A DNA stretch of 64,000 bases from CAZKUN01 sp964555935 (GCA_964555935.1 CAZKUN010000001.1:53496-117495), one strand, 5' to 3'; shown: positions 8,021-17,539, counted from the first letter of the stretch. Numbers and translations: made by a program. Notes: generated by a model not told the origin, from the sequence alone.

Positions 8021-8527
8021 CTACTCGACCTTGTTGCGAAACATCATGGCGTGTTTGATGCCCAGTTTCAGCTCACGCTGGGTCATCGTGCCACCGAGGA
8101 AGTCTGACTGCAGAATCTTGTTGAGTTCGGTGAGGACATCACGGTTGCACATGCCATCCTCGCACCAAGCGTCGATGGTCTCGTAGATCCGCACCATCCG
8201 ACGCTCCGGGATCTGCTTCACTTCCTCGGCGATCATGTGCAGGGGTTCATCCGGAGTTGGCGAGACGCTCTTAGCGTTGCCATCGGCGGAAAGATACGAG
8301 AACTCTCGGTCTTCCCACGTGACGTTAATTTGGACGGTCGATCCACCTGGCGTTTCGTAGATGACGGCGACGTTCGTGTTCGAATCGTCCCCTTCATCCC
8401 ACTCGGAATACTCATGGCGCAGGTTGCCATAGGCGATCCGACGCTCGCGGTCACGGGTGACCGAGCTGATGAACTTGTCGAGCCTCTCTTTGAATTCGAC
8501 CAGGGGGTCAACGCCGCTCTGTGACAC
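8021..8527 (-). CDS. Hypothetical protein, 168 aa
   Basis: An acidic, soluble protein without signal peptide or membrane segment. It begins VSQSGVDPLVEFKERLDKF, has a beta-rich middle with NVAVIYETPGG and QINVTWEDREF, and ends in helices with the motif TMTQRELKLGIKHAMMF. I do not recognise the family. GTG 8527 is preferred over TTG 8530 because GGGGAGG lies 6 nt before it. The gene is convergent with the M48 lipoprotein (32-nt gap) and divergent from the DUF4129 gene. Reading frame, RBS and amino-acid composition support a real gene. Confidence 0.7.
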   Translation of the reverse strand: MSQSGVDPLVEFKERLDKFISSVTRDRERRIAYGNLRHEYSEWDEGDDSNTNVAVIYETPGGSTVQINVTWEDREFSYLSADGNAKSVSPTPDEPLHMIAEEVKQIPERRMVRIYETIDAWCEDGMCNRDVLTELNKILQSDFLGGTMTQRELKLGIKHAMMFRNKVE

Positions 8528-8642
8528 CAACTGCCTCCCCTTTTAAACAAGCGGGCCGCCCCTCCCTTGCGTCCATCGCGCAAAGCGTAGCGGGGCGCCC
8601 TGTGTCTGGTACTTTACCACATCCGGCATGTAGAGGCAAGAT

Positions 8643-9356
8643 TTGGTGAGGGCCTGGCAGCACGCGTCTGTAGCGCTGGTTCTGGTCGGGCTGGCCGCTT
8701 CGATAGCGGCTCAGTCCACGCTGCCCGACGCCAACGGAGACGACAGCGCGCCTAATCCCAGAGCGCTGCGCCGCTCCGTGGACGACATCCTGGCCAAGCC
8801 AGCATATCGCGAAGCCCTGGCGCAAAAGGAGGAGTTTGACCTCCTGCGTTGGCTGCAAGAGCGGTGGTGGAGCCTGGGGGGCTTGCAGGATGCCAGCACG
8901 TTCGGATTCTACACCGTGGTGATCGGCCTGTCCGTCGTCCTCGCGGCCCTCGTGGCCCACATCATCTACACCATAGCCCGGTCTCTCCGCAGACGACGAG
9001 GCCCGCCCATGGCCACCGTACCCGTGGTGGCCCAACGCGCGCTTGGGCCGGAGGAACTGATCGCCCAAGCCGACGATCTTGCCGGCCAAGGAGACTTCCG
9101 AGGCGCGATTCGGCACCTCTATCTCGCGTTGGTGCGTGCCCTTCAGATGAGGCGCATCCTGCCCCGAACGAAAACCCAGACCAACGGCGAGCACGTCCGA
9201 CAGTTGGCCGCGCACCCGACGCTTCGCGACTTGGTCCGACCGTTCGCGAGCATGTTCGACGAGAAGTGGTACGGTGGCGGCGTCGCCACCGCGGACGATG
9301 TGGATCAATGCCGGACGTGGCTCGGCGCCGCGCTAGTGGAGGTCGAAACCGAATGA
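8643..9356 (+). CDS. DUF4129-like membrane protein of the MoxR/DUF58 cluster
   Basis: A 237-residue protein. An N-terminal signal/anchor (ALVLVGLAASIAAQS) and a periplasmic segment precede a second transmembrane helix (TVVIGLSVVLAALVAHIIY, about 93-112). The cytoplasmic C-terminal part has ADDLAGQGDFRGAIRHLYLALVRAL and ends with a Trp/Tyr-containing helix, the pattern of DUF4129. Such proteins occur with MoxR ATPases and DUF58 proteins. The start is TTG 8643 (GAGG 6 nt upstream) or GTG 8646. Its stop overlaps the next ATG (ATGA), so it is translationally coupled to the DUF4350 gene. Confidence 0.75.
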   Translation: MVRAWQHASVALVLVGLAASIAAQSTLPDANGDDSAPNPRALRRSVDDILAKPAYREALAQKEEFDLLRWLQERWWSLGGLQDASTFGFYTVVIGLSVVLAALVAHIIYTIARSLRRRRGPPMATVPVVAQRALGPEELIAQADDLAGQGDFRGAIRHLYLALVRALQMRRILPRTKTQTNGEHVRQLAAHPTLRDLVRPFASMFDEKWYGGGVATADDVDQCRTWLGAALVEVETE

Positions 9357-10654
9357 TCGCCCGCGCGCGCCGCCACTGGCTGGTCTTCGCGATATTCGGC
9401 GTCTTCCTGCTGATGTTCATCGTGCTGCTGCCGTTCATGGGCAACGACGACCTCACGAGAGACCACTCCACCAAGCGTCTCAACCGGTATGGCGCCACGG
9501 CGATCGCCGAACTCGTTACGCGCGTTGACCCACCACTCGAAGTCAAGCGCATCACGCACCCGCTGACAGACCTGTCGGACGTTGACGGGCTTCTGCTCAT
9601 CATCGATCCGGAGCGAGATTTCCGCCGCCGCGAGGTCAACGAGTTGCTCCGCTGGGTGAATGAAGGCGGAACGGCGATCATTGGACTGCAGTCGGCCCTC
9701 GACGACCGATATGGCGCCCAGCGCGGGGGGATGGCGGCTCAAATAACCCTCACGCAGGCATTCGGGCTTGCGCTGAACACGGTGCCCAATACACTCGTCA
9801 CGGGGCGGCCAGACTCGGACTCGCCACTCGCCGTGGGAGTGAAGCGAGTCGAAATCAGCACCGGTTCCGCCATCATCATCGCCAAGCCGCCTGACGCCGA
9901 GGATGAGATGCCGATGCCGTTCCTCGGCGACCTGCCACGCGTCCTGGCGCCGCAAGAACAGAGCGACCTCGTGCCTCACCTGCGGGCGTCGGGCCACGAT
10001 ATCATGGTCTCTTTCCCCCACGGTGACGGCGAGGTCTTCATGACCTCCGATGTTGAGCTGTTCTCAAACGCGCTCATTGGGAATGAGGACAATGTGGTGT
10101 TCGTGGCCAATTTGCTCTGGAGCAACGCCCCGACAGGCACCGTCTACTTCGACGAGTACCATCACGGGTTCGGCGCAGGCTCCCGAAGCGCGAGCGATGT
10201 CGATCCAGCTCCGCTGAGCAGAGCATGGTGGGTCGCGGCCGCCGGTGTGGCCATCTTTCTCTGGGGCAAGGGCAAACGGTTCGGCGCGCCCCAGCGCATC
10301 TTCGACCCCCGTCGCCGGACCGCGATGGAGCACGTTGAGGCGCTCGCCAACCTGTTCGACAAGGCGGGCGCTGATGTCTGGGCCCTGCGCAAGATCGAAT
10401 CGGCGTTCCGCCATCGGATCGCGTCCATGGCAGGATTGCCGGCCACGGCGCCACTGGAGTCACTCGCGACGTCGGTCTCGCCCCTGCGCGACGCGCCTGA
10501 CGCGGAATGTCTCCAGCTCCTGACCGAACTCCGCGCCGTCGCCGCGGCCGAGACGGTGTCCCGCAAGCATCTGACCGCGTATGTCCGCCGCATCTCATCC
10601 ATCGAGGAGCGACTTCCCGTCCGCGCGGGCAAGACTGCCCGCCGGCGCTCCTAG
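9353..10654 (+). CDS. DUF4350-domain membrane protein
   Basis: A 433-residue protein. It opens with a transmembrane anchor (LVFAIFGVFLLMFIVLLPF), then a DUF4350-type domain resembling a glutamine-amidotransferase-like sensor: RYGATAIAELV, LLLIIDPERDFRRREVNELLRWVNEGGTA and the conserved VYFDEYHHGFG near 263-272. A second helix (WWVAAAGVAIFLWG) and a cytoplasmic tail follow, the tail containing REVEAL-type helices with FGAPQRIFDPRRRTAMEHVEALANLF. This order is standard for DUF4350 proteins encoded between a DUF4129 protein and MoxR. The start is ATG 9353, in the ATGA overlap. Molecular role is unknown; it probably senses or assembles an envelope complex with MoxR. Confidence 0.85.
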   Translation: MIARARRHWLVFAIFGVFLLMFIVLLPFMGNDDLTRDHSTKRLNRYGATAIAELVTRVDPPLEVKRITHPLTDLSDVDGLLLIIDPERDFRRREVNELLRWVNEGGTAIIGLQSALDDRYGAQRGGMAAQITLTQAFGLALNTVPNTLVTGRPDSDSPLAVGVKRVEISTGSAIIIAKPPDAEDEMPMPFLGDLPRVLAPQEQSDLVPHLRASGHDIMVSFPHGDGEVFMTSDVELFSNALIGNEDNVVFVANLLWSNAPTGTVYFDEYHHGFGAGSRSASDVDPAPLSRAWWVAAAGVAIFLWGKGKRFGAPQRIFDPRRRTAMEHVEALANLFDKAGADVWALRKIESAFRHRIASMAGLPATAPLESLATSVSPLRDAPDAECLQLLTELRAVAAAETVSRKHLTAYVRRISSIEERLPVRAGKTARRRS

Positions 10655-10667
10655 GAGGTTCTCGCCC

Positions 10668-11633
10668 GTGCTAACCAGCGGCAGCACCCGTACCAGCGCA
10701 ATCACCGAACGCATAATGGAGCGCGTTGGGCAAGTCATCGTCGGCCAGCGCGCCGTCATCACCGAGGCGCTGATCGCGCTCATGTCGGGCGGGCACGTCC
10801 TGCTTGAGGGAGTGCCTGGAACCGCGAAGACGCTGCTCGTGAAGACAATGGCGTCCGCCCTTGGTCGCGAGTTCGGACGCGTGCAGCTCACGCCAGACCT
10901 GATGCCATCCGACATCGTCGGCACGTATGTCTTTGAGAGCAAGACGGGCGATTTCCGTCTGCGCAAGGGCCCCATCTTCACCTCCATGCTGCTCGCGGAC
11001 GAGATCAACCGCGCGCCGGCCAAGACCCAGTCCGCGCTGCTTGAGGGCATGCAGGAGATGCAGGTGACGATCGACGGCATCACCCACCCCCTCGACTCGG
11101 GATTCACCGTCTTCGCCACCCAGAATCCGGTGGAGTTCGAGGGAACGTACCCTCTTCCCGAGGCGCAGCTCGACCGGTTCATGCTGAAGATCATCGTCGA
11201 CTACCCGCAGAAGGCGGAGGAGGACGACCTGCTTCTGCGCGTCCATCGGGGACAGAACATGATGCACCTCGGGGTGGCGGAGGTCGAGGCGTGCGTGTCG
11301 GCCGAGGAGATGGATCAGTGCCGCGCTGAGATCGCCAACGTGCGCGCGGAGGACGCGGTTGTGACATACGTCGGCGACGTCGTCCGCGCAACGCGCACCA
11401 GCCCGCATCTCGTGCTGGGATGCTCGCCCCGCGCAGCCGTCATGGCCCTGATGGCCGCGAAGGCATACGCGGCGATGAACGGGCGCGACTTCCTCACGCC
11501 TGACGACGTCAAGGCCGTGTCCGTGCCCGCTTTGAGGCACCGCGTCATCCTGCGTCCGGAGGCCGACATAGAGGGCATGACGGCCGATGACGTGATCCGC
11601 GGAGTGCTCAGCGCAATTCCCGTGCCGAGGTAA
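10668..11633 (+). CDS. MoxR-family AAA+ ATPase
   Basis: A 321-residue cytoplasmic AAA+ chaperone-like ATPase. Walker A is GVPGTAKT, Walker B and the MoxR signature are LLADEINRAPAKTQSALLEGMQE, and sensor-1 is ATQNPVEFEGTYPLPEAQLDRF; the C-terminal lid contains SPRAAVMALMAAKAYAAM. GTG 10668 is used because AGGAGG lies 8-10 nt upstream, overlapping the DUF4350 stop; the longer open frame upstream overlaps that gene and has no RBS. MoxR proteins act with DUF58/VWA-type partners to mature or remodel proteins, as for methanol dehydrogenase in the type case. It sits in an operon between the DUF4350 and DUF58 genes. Confidence 0.95.
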   Translation: MLTSGSTRTSAITERIMERVGQVIVGQRAVITEALIALMSGGHVLLEGVPGTAKTLLVKTMASALGREFGRVQLTPDLMPSDIVGTYVFESKTGDFRLRKGPIFTSMLLADEINRAPAKTQSALLEGMQEMQVTIDGITHPLDSGFTVFATQNPVEFEGTYPLPEAQLDRFMLKIIVDYPQKAEEDDLLLRVHRGQNMMHLGVAEVEACVSAEEMDQCRAEIANVRAEDAVVTYVGDVVRATRTSPHLVLGCSPRAAVMALMAAKAYAAMNGRDFLTPDDVKAVSVPALRHRVILRPEADIEGMTADDVIRGVLSAIPVPR

Positions 11634-11651
11634 CGAGGAGACGGCTTCCGT

Positions 11652-12962
11652 TTGGTCCCGACACCGGCGTTTCTTATCCTGTTCCTGCTAGGCGTGCCGC
11701 TCATGGCTCTGAGCGGCGCCGAGCCCACGCTCGGCTGGATCGGTCTAGGCTGGTGCATCCTTCTGGTGGGGTTGCTGATCGCTGACAGGAGCATCTCGCT
11801 CCGCGCGCACGACATATCGGCGCGGCGCGAGATTGATGGCAAGCTCTCGCTGGGGGCCGAGAACCAGGTCTGTCTCCATGTCGAGAACCACTCCAAGTGG
11901 TGGCTTCACCTCATCGTCAAGGACGATCCACCCACCGACTTCAATACCCCCGAGCGGGCTCGCGAGGTGCGCGTCCCGCCGCTTGAGGACGGGGAGGTCT
12001 CATACCGCACCACGCCGCCGAAGCGCGGTCGGTTCACGTTTGGGGCGATCCACGTCCGAGGCCGATCGCTACTGGGCCTGTGCCAGTGGCAGCGGAGATT
12101 CGACGTGTCCCAGGAGATCGACGTCTACCCCGACATCCTCGCAGTGCGGCGGTACGACCTTCTGCTGCGCGCTCACCAACTCGAGAGCCATGGCTTCCGC
12201 CGCTCGCGCGTGCGTGGCGCAGGGACGGAGTTTGAGAGCCTGCGCGAGTACGTCCCTGATGACGAGTATCGGCGCGTGGACTGGAAGGCAACGGCCCGGC
12301 GCGGCAAGCCATACACGCGCCAATACCAAGAGGAGCGCAGCCGCACGATCATGCTCATGATCGATGCCGGGCGGATGATGTCGGCGGAGATCGAGGGAAT
12401 GAGCAAGCTCGATTACGCGATCAACGCCGCCCTGATGGTGGCGTACGTGGCGATCCGTCGGGACGACGCCGTTGGGCTGATCGTCTTCACAGACGAGGTC
12501 AAAGCCATCGTCCCGCCTCGGAAGGGCAAAGGGCAAGTTCAGCGCATCACCCAAGCTCTCTACGCCGTGCAGCCTGAGTTGACCGAGCCCGACTACCGGG
12601 CGGCGATGTACCATCTCCACGACCGCGCGCGCAAGCGCTCCCTGGCCGTCCTGTTCACCGACATCATCGACGACCAGGCTTCGCGCCGGCTTATCGCAAA
12701 CTTCACCGCCACGTACCCACGGCATCTGCCACTGCTGGTGACGATGAGCGATCCGGCCTTGCACGAGGCAGCCGTGAGGCCACCGGAGACAGATGAGGGT
12801 GTTTTCGAGCGAGCGGCAGCCGCGAGCGTGCTGCTCGACCGCGAGCGGGCGCAGGCCGCGCTGCGCGGTGGCGGCGCCGTCGTGCTTGAGACTGAGGCCG
12901 GCGAGTTGACGCTTGCAGTGGTGAATCAGTACTTGGAGTTGAAGGAGCGGATGCGAATCTAG
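11652..12962 (+). CDS. DUF58-domain protein (VWA-like partner of MoxR)
   Basis: A 436-residue protein. Two N-terminal membrane helices (FLILFLLGVPLMAL and IGLGWCILLVGLLIA) anchor it. An Ig-like segment about 60-150 comes before the DUF58 signature GTEFESLREYVPDDEYRRVDWKATARRGKP. A VWA-like Rossmann region follows with TIMLMIDAGRMM, where the usual MIDAS serines are replaced, and LAVLFTDIIDD. TTG 11652 has GGAGACGG about 9 nt upstream. DUF58 proteins are encoded with MoxR almost without exception and are thought to be its adaptor or substrate. The gene ends one base short of the convergent SpoIIM gene. Confidence 0.92.
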   Translation: MVPTPAFLILFLLGVPLMALSGAEPTLGWIGLGWCILLVGLLIADRSISLRAHDISARREIDGKLSLGAENQVCLHVENHSKWWLHLIVKDDPPTDFNTPERAREVRVPPLEDGEVSYRTTPPKRGRFTFGAIHVRGRSLLGLCQWQRRFDVSQEIDVYPDILAVRRYDLLLRAHQLESHGFRRSRVRGAGTEFESLREYVPDDEYRRVDWKATARRGKPYTRQYQEERSRTIMLMIDAGRMMSAEIEGMSKLDYAINAALMVAYVAIRRDDAVGLIVFTDEVKAIVPPRKGKGQVQRITQALYAVQPELTEPDYRAAMYHLHDRARKRSLAVLFTDIIDDQASRRLIANFTATYPRHLPLLVTMSDPALHEAAVRPPETDEGVFERAAAASVLLDRERAQAALRGGGAVVLETEAGELTLAVVNQYLELKERMRI

Positions 12963-12963
12963 G

Positions 12964-14001
12964 TCATCCGGCAGCTACTTCCTCATCGCCCCCCGCAGTC
13001 TCGCCAAAGAACCGTCCGAACAGCCCATCCCCCGCCGCCAGGTATGCGTACAGCCCGACTCCCGTTGCGACACCGAAGAGAATGCGAGGCAAATTCTCTC
13101 GGAACGGTTCAGCGGTGATGGGCGTGATCGTTCCTTCGATGAATCCAGCAAGGAGGAACAGTGGCACCGTGCCAAGGATCAACTTCACCGCATCTCTCGC
13201 GGCGATGACGAGCGCGTCGCGTCGGCTCAAGTTGCCCGGCGAGATGACGGCCCACCCTAGCCTGAAGCCGGCTCCGCCGGAGAGGATGATCGCGGACAGC
13301 TCGATCACGCCGTGAGGCGCCAGCATCGCGTACACCACCCCGAGCTTGCCATGCAGGGCCCCAACCGCCAGCGCCGCGCCCACCATCATCCCATTGGTCG
13401 TCAACGCCCACACGGTGCCGATACACGCCCCAATGCCCAAGCCAAACGCCAGCAGCGCCACCTGCAGGTTGTGAGTCCAGAGGAATGATGAGAACGCCTC
13501 GCTCCCCCCGATCTGTTTCTGCGTCCGGGCAAAGTAATCGCCCGCGGGCACGTCTTCTTCGAGGAAGTCGCCGATGGCCTGCTCAATCCCGCTGGGCGCG
13601 GTGTGCTCGAGCCAACCGGGGTCGGCAACGCTCAGGCAGTAGGCCAGCACGGCGCTCCCCACGAATAGGATGAACGACGCGGCGGTGTAACGGAAGGTAC
13701 GGCGGAAAACCCGGGGGAACTCAGTGGCGTAGAAGCGGCCGATGCGCAGGCTGCGCTTCCGACGCCGCGTGTAGATGGCGGCGTGTGCCTTCCCGAGCAG
13801 CAGGTTGAGGTGCTCGATAACGTTCGGATCGCGGCGTTCAGCTCTGGCCTGGGCCAGATGGGTGGCGATCTGCCGGTAGAGACGCCCCAGGTCCTCCAAG
13901 TCCTCCGGCGCCAACGAGCGCAGCCCTGAGGACTCGACGCGCTTTAGCAGATACGCCAGCCGCTCCCACGAGGAGCGATTCGTCTCAACGAACGGATCCA
14001 T
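12964..14001 (-). CDS. SpoIIM-like (DUF95) integral membrane protein
   Basis: A 345-residue polytopic protein. A soluble helical N-terminus (about 1-100, starting MDPFVETNRSSWERL) is followed by 5-6 membrane helices, with the family core of ASFILFVGSAVLAYCL, VALLAFGLGIGACIGTVWAL, GALHGKLGVVYAMLAPHGVIELSAIILSG (split across two helices) and LILGTVPLFLLAGFIEG. This is the stage II sporulation protein M fold, common in non-sporulating bacteria within RDD/DUF58/MoxR clusters. ATG 14001 (GGAG 6 nt upstream) is preferred to TTG 14022. It lies on the opposite strand from its cluster partners, convergent with DUF58 and divergent from RDD. It may be an envelope scaffold or channel; function is unproven in such clusters. 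Confidence 0.9.
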   Translation of the reverse strand: MDPFVETNRSSWERLAYLLKRVESSGLRSLAPEDLEDLGRLYRQIATHLAQARAERRDPNVIEHLNLLLGKAHAAIYTRRRKRSLRIGRFYATEFPRVFRRTFRYTAASFILFVGSAVLAYCLSVADPGWLEHTAPSGIEQAIGDFLEEDVPAGDYFARTQKQIGGSEAFSSFLWTHNLQVALLAFGLGIGACIGTVWALTTNGMMVGAALAVGALHGKLGVVYAMLAPHGVIELSAIILSGGAGFRLGWAVISPGNLSRRDALVIAARDAVKLILGTVPLFLLAGFIEGTITPITAEPFRENLPRILFGVATGVGLYAYLAAGDGLFGRFFGETAGGDEEVAAG

Positions 14002-14054
14002 GGGGTGCTCCTTCGCCGCCAAGGCGGCTCATCCCCTCCGGCATGAGGTCTTGC

Positions 14055-14855
14055 GTGGACTACGAACACGTCACAATCGAGACACCTGAGCATGTCAACA
14101 TATCATACGAGCTTGCGGGCATCGGCTCAAGACTCATGGCCTGCATCCTCGACCACGTGATCCTCTACCTCCTGATTCTCGCCATCATCCTCGGGGCGAT
14201 GGCGGTCGGCTTCGAGACGGAACTGAGCAAGTTCACCTACGTTGCCATCGGCCTTCTGGCGGGCGGCTTCTTCCTGTTCCATGTCGTCTACTTCGTTGTC
14301 TTCGAGGGCCTATGGAATGGCCAGACGCCCGGGAAGCGCGCGGCGGGCATCCGCGTGATGCGTGATGACGGTACGCCCGCCTCCACGATAGACATCCTCA
14401 CCCGCAACGCCGTCCGGTTGATCGACTACCTCCCCTGGTTCTATTTCGTCGGAGGCATCGCATCATTCGCCAACGGGCAGAGCAAGCGCCTCGGCGATAT
14501 GGCGGCCGGCACGGTCGTGGTCAAGCTCCGCGAGAGCGCCCTGGTGGCCGACATCCCGCCAATTCCAACCGCGCCAATGCCGCCGCCCACCGAGGCGGCA
14601 ATGCCAGCTGAGCTGGCGCAGATGCTCGCTCCGTCTGCGAGCCGGATCACTCGCGACGAATACGCGGCGATCCGCCGGTTCCTCGGTCGTCGATTCGAGT
14701 TGACGCCCGCCGTCCGCCAACAGATGGCGGGGCAAATGCTCACGGTCGTGCACGCAAAGCTCCTGCCGGACGCTCAGGTCATGGGGCAGCAAGACCCGGA
14801 AGGGCTGCTCGAGGCCCTGCACCAGTTAGGACTTCAGTCTGGGCGCGCGACCTAG
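14055..14855 (+). CDS. RDD-family membrane protein
   Basis: A 266-residue protein. The RDD domain (about 1-165) has three membrane helices, with the family arginine in IGSRLMACILDHVILYLLIL, then TPGKRAAGIRVMRDDG and GQSKRLGDMAAGTVVV. A Pro-rich linker precedes a soluble helical C-terminus. GTG 14055 is preferred because GAGG lies 6 nt upstream and it gives the usual short 'DYEHVTIETPEHV' start; ATG 14043 is the alternative. RDD proteins of this cluster are thought to act as transporters or envelope partners of SpoIIM; direct evidence is limited. Its last 77 bp overlap the 3' end of comEC on the other strand. Confidence 0.88.
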   Translation: MDYEHVTIETPEHVNISYELAGIGSRLMACILDHVILYLLILAIILGAMAVGFETELSKFTYVAIGLLAGGFFLFHVVYFVVFEGLWNGQTPGKRAAGIRVMRDDGTPASTIDILTRNAVRLIDYLPWFYFVGGIASFANGQSKRLGDMAAGTVVVKLRESALVADIPPIPTAPMPPPTEAAMPAELAQMLAPSASRITRDEYAAIRRFLGRRFELTPAVRQQMAGQMLTVVHAKLLPDAQVMGQQDPEGLLEALHQLGLQSGRAT

Positions 14856-17529
14856 CCACCTGACTCCGCACCCGCACCGTCTCTCCGTCGGATATGAGCG
14901 TCACCGCGCCGTCGAGGTCGGTCCTCCACGTCCTCACGCTGGCTTGGCGCAATCGGTCGATGGTGACTGGGTGCGGATGGTGCGCGTCGGCCTCGGCGCA
15001 CGACACCACGGCCGCGTCCGGCCTCACCTGACGCAGAAACGTCCGCCCCAGCGATGAGGCTCCCCCATGGTGAGGCACCTGCAGTACCGTGGCCGCGAGC
15101 GGCCACCCGCGCCGTTGGATGGCGTGTTCGGCTTCGTTCTCAATGTCGCCCGTGAGCAGCATGCGGATCCGCCCGTGCGTGAGCATCAGCACGGCCGAAC
15201 GGTCGTTGTCGTCGTACAACTCGGACGGCACGTTCGCCGGGGGCCACAGCACCTGGGTCCGCAGCTCGGAGCCAAGGCTGATCTGCCCGCCCGCCGAGAT
15301 GCGACGCACCGGAACGCCCAACTCAACGGCGGCGTCCGCCAGGCGGGCGTACACTGTGGAATCCGGGTCCGGGAAACTCTCAAGCACGACCCCGCACGGG
15401 ATCTCGCGAATGACCCGTTCGATGGCGTTGCAGTGGTCTGCGTCCGGATGGGTGATGACGATGGCGTCTACGTTGCGCACTCGGCGTGACGCGAGGAACG
15501 GCAGGATTACGTCGTCCGCGAGCCGCTGCCCCTGTGTCGACCTTCCCGCGCGCCCTGCGTCGACGAGGATCGTTCGTCCCGATGGCGCCTCGATCACGCA
15601 GCACTGTCCGTGACCGACATCGAGGAAGGTGACCCGCAGATCGCGCGGGGTCAGGCTGACCCACGCGAACCAGACAGCCGCCGCCAGCGCGGCTGAGAGC
15701 GCCGCGAACAGCCGCGTGGTCGGCGTCCACTCCAGACCACGCGCCCGAGCGCGGACGTAACACGCGATGCCGAGTAGGGCGCCATACCAGACGACAACGG
15801 CGGCGGCCGGGAAATGCACGCCGCTGATCGAGGCGAACGGCAGCGACTTGCAGACCTCCGTGATGCCGAAGGTGACGTCTACCAACGCCCGCGCGATGTA
15901 GAGCGGCACGGATGCGATGACAGGAGCGATGTAGAGGAATGGGATCGCGGCGCACGTGAGCAGTAGCACAACGCCGCAAACTGGGACGACGGACAGGTTA
16001 GCGATGGCGCCGGTAAGGGCGACCGTGCCGAAGACATGGGCCAGAATCGGCGTCACCATGACCCAAGAGCCTGCCACCGCCACCACGACCCACAACACGT
16101 AGCGCAGCCAGCCGACCATCCGGCCCCCGTCAGTATACGCGCCCGGGCAGCGATCCTGAAGCCAGGGGCCAAGGGGCATGCGCGCGTGTTGGGGGACGCA
16201 TCTGACGGCGGCGACCACGCCGATCGTCGCCGCGAATGAGAGCTGCGCGCCAGTGTCGTGCACGGCCCCCGGATCCACCAAGCAGATCGCGGCCCCGGCC
16301 ATCCCGATCGCCGTGTACGCGTCGTAGTCGAGCCGCCAGATCATCGACGCCAATAGCAGGACCATCACAACCGCTGCTCGCGAAACACTTGGCCCCATCC
16401 CGACCATCACCGCAAAAAACGCGACGACTGCAACGACGGGGATCATGTGCCACCAGCGAGGGCGTCTCTCGATGAGGCCGCGGATCTCTCTCCGAGGGCC
16501 CCAAGGCGCCACGTGCTCGCGCCAGACCTCGCGCGACACGTGCAACACGCGCTGCCCGCCACCATAAGCCCGAGCGACGTCGGACTGCCAGACCATCTTG
16601 ACCGCGGCCCAAAGCGAGCCACCGCCTCCCCTGCGCCCCCCTCCCAGCATCAGCAGTACCAAGCCCGCCAAGAACGAGACCTGGGCACCGGACACGACCA
16701 GGAGATGCAACGTACCTGTGAGGCGGAAACTCTCGACCGTGCTCTCCGCCACGGGGGCCACGGCGATGCCCAGCACAAGGCTGGCCAGGACGTTCGTGTA
16801 GTGGTTGGCATTGGACGGCGGCAACGCATCGTGCAGGCGAGTCCGGAGTGACGACCGGGCCAGCGCGGCCCATCGTCGGGCCCTGGCCGACAGCGTGGGC
16901 GGAACATCGGAGATGACGTTGATCTCGCCCGCCCACATCGTCGCCGATACGTCCTCGCGCGCCAGCCATTCGACATAGCTGAACTCACCCGGGTTACGCA
17001 CGGCCGACGGAGCGCGGGTGGTCCCGACACACTCGACGGGCAACCCATCCGGCACCGCGATATCTACGTCACTTGAGACGAAAACGTCCGCCCGTCCGCA
17101 GTGGACGGCGCCTGCAGAATCGACCCACGAATGCGCCTCCACGCGAAGCTTCGTGTTGGCCGTCTTGGATGGCACTCTTGCCACAACGAACCCGAGCAAG
17201 CGACCTTCGTGGTCGCCCTGAGATATGCCAGGCAACATGGGCAGAGGCCTAGCGTCGATCGTGCCGAGAGCACCGCCACACGCAGCCACACCGAGCGCCA
17301 GCAGTGCCACCGACTCACGCCGAAGCAGAATCAGCATCCCCGCCAGGCCACCCACTACCCCGGCCGCGAGCCAGGCCCAGAGCGGCAACACGGACTCGCC
17401 TCCAAGCCAGACACCGACCACGAGCGCAATGCACAGAACCAGCACTGGGCGATCGGCTAGCGGCCACCAGTGGTCGCGGCTTGGGGCATGTTGCGGCTCA
17501 TCGAGAGGGGCTCTGGAGTGGTCGGCCAT
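14779..17529 (-). CDS. comEC: ComEC/Rec2-family DNA internalisation channel
   Basis: A 916-residue inner-membrane protein that carries single-stranded DNA across the membrane in natural transformation. The order is complete: two N-terminal helices, a DUF4131/OB-like soluble part (about 90-190), the Competence domain with many helices (NHYTNVLASLVLGIAV, TGTLHLLVVSGAQVSFLAGL, MGPSVSRAAVVMVLLLAS) and a C-terminal metallo-beta-lactamase domain (FLDVGHGQCCVIEAPSG, ITHPDADHC, LQVPHHGGASSLG). The MBL site reads HPDADHC rather than HxHxDH, as in many ComEC proteins. ATG 17529 lies 10 nt after the comEA stop. The 3' end overlaps the RDD gene on the opposite strand by 77 bp. Confidence 0.95.
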   Translation of the reverse strand: MADHSRAPLDEPQHAPSRDHWWPLADRPVLVLCIALVVGVWLGGESVLPLWAWLAAGVVGGLAGMLILLRRESVALLALGVAACGGALGTIDARPLPMLPGISQGDHEGRLLGFVVARVPSKTANTKLRVEAHSWVDSAGAVHCGRADVFVSSDVDIAVPDGLPVECVGTTRAPSAVRNPGEFSYVEWLAREDVSATMWAGEINVISDVPPTLSARARRWAALARSSLRTRLHDALPPSNANHYTNVLASLVLGIAVAPVAESTVESFRLTGTLHLLVVSGAQVSFLAGLVLLMLGGGRRGGGGSLWAAVKMVWQSDVARAYGGGQRVLHVSREVWREHVAPWGPRREIRGLIERRPRWWHMIPVVAVVAFFAVMVGMGPSVSRAAVVMVLLLASMIWRLDYDAYTAIGMAGAAICLVDPGAVHDTGAQLSFAATIGVVAAVRCVPQHARMPLGPWLQDRCPGAYTDGGRMVGWLRYVLWVVVAVAGSWVMVTPILAHVFGTVALTGAIANLSVVPVCGVVLLLTCAAIPFLYIAPVIASVPLYIARALVDVTFGITEVCKSLPFASISGVHFPAAAVVVWYGALLGIACYVRARARGLEWTPTTRLFAALSAALAAAVWFAWVSLTPRDLRVTFLDVGHGQCCVIEAPSGRTILVDAGRAGRSTQGQRLADDVILPFLASRRVRNVDAIVITHPDADHCNAIERVIREIPCGVVLESFPDPDSTVYARLADAAVELGVPVRRISAGGQISLGSELRTQVLWPPANVPSELYDDNDRSAVLMLTHGRIRMLLTGDIENEAEHAIQRRGWPLAATVLQVPHHGGASSLGRTFLRQVRPDAAVVSCAEADAHHPHPVTIDRLRQASVRTWRTDLDGAVTLISDGETVRVRSQVARSRAQTEVLTGAGPRAALPGLAAP

Positions 17530-17539
17530 GAACCGCCTG

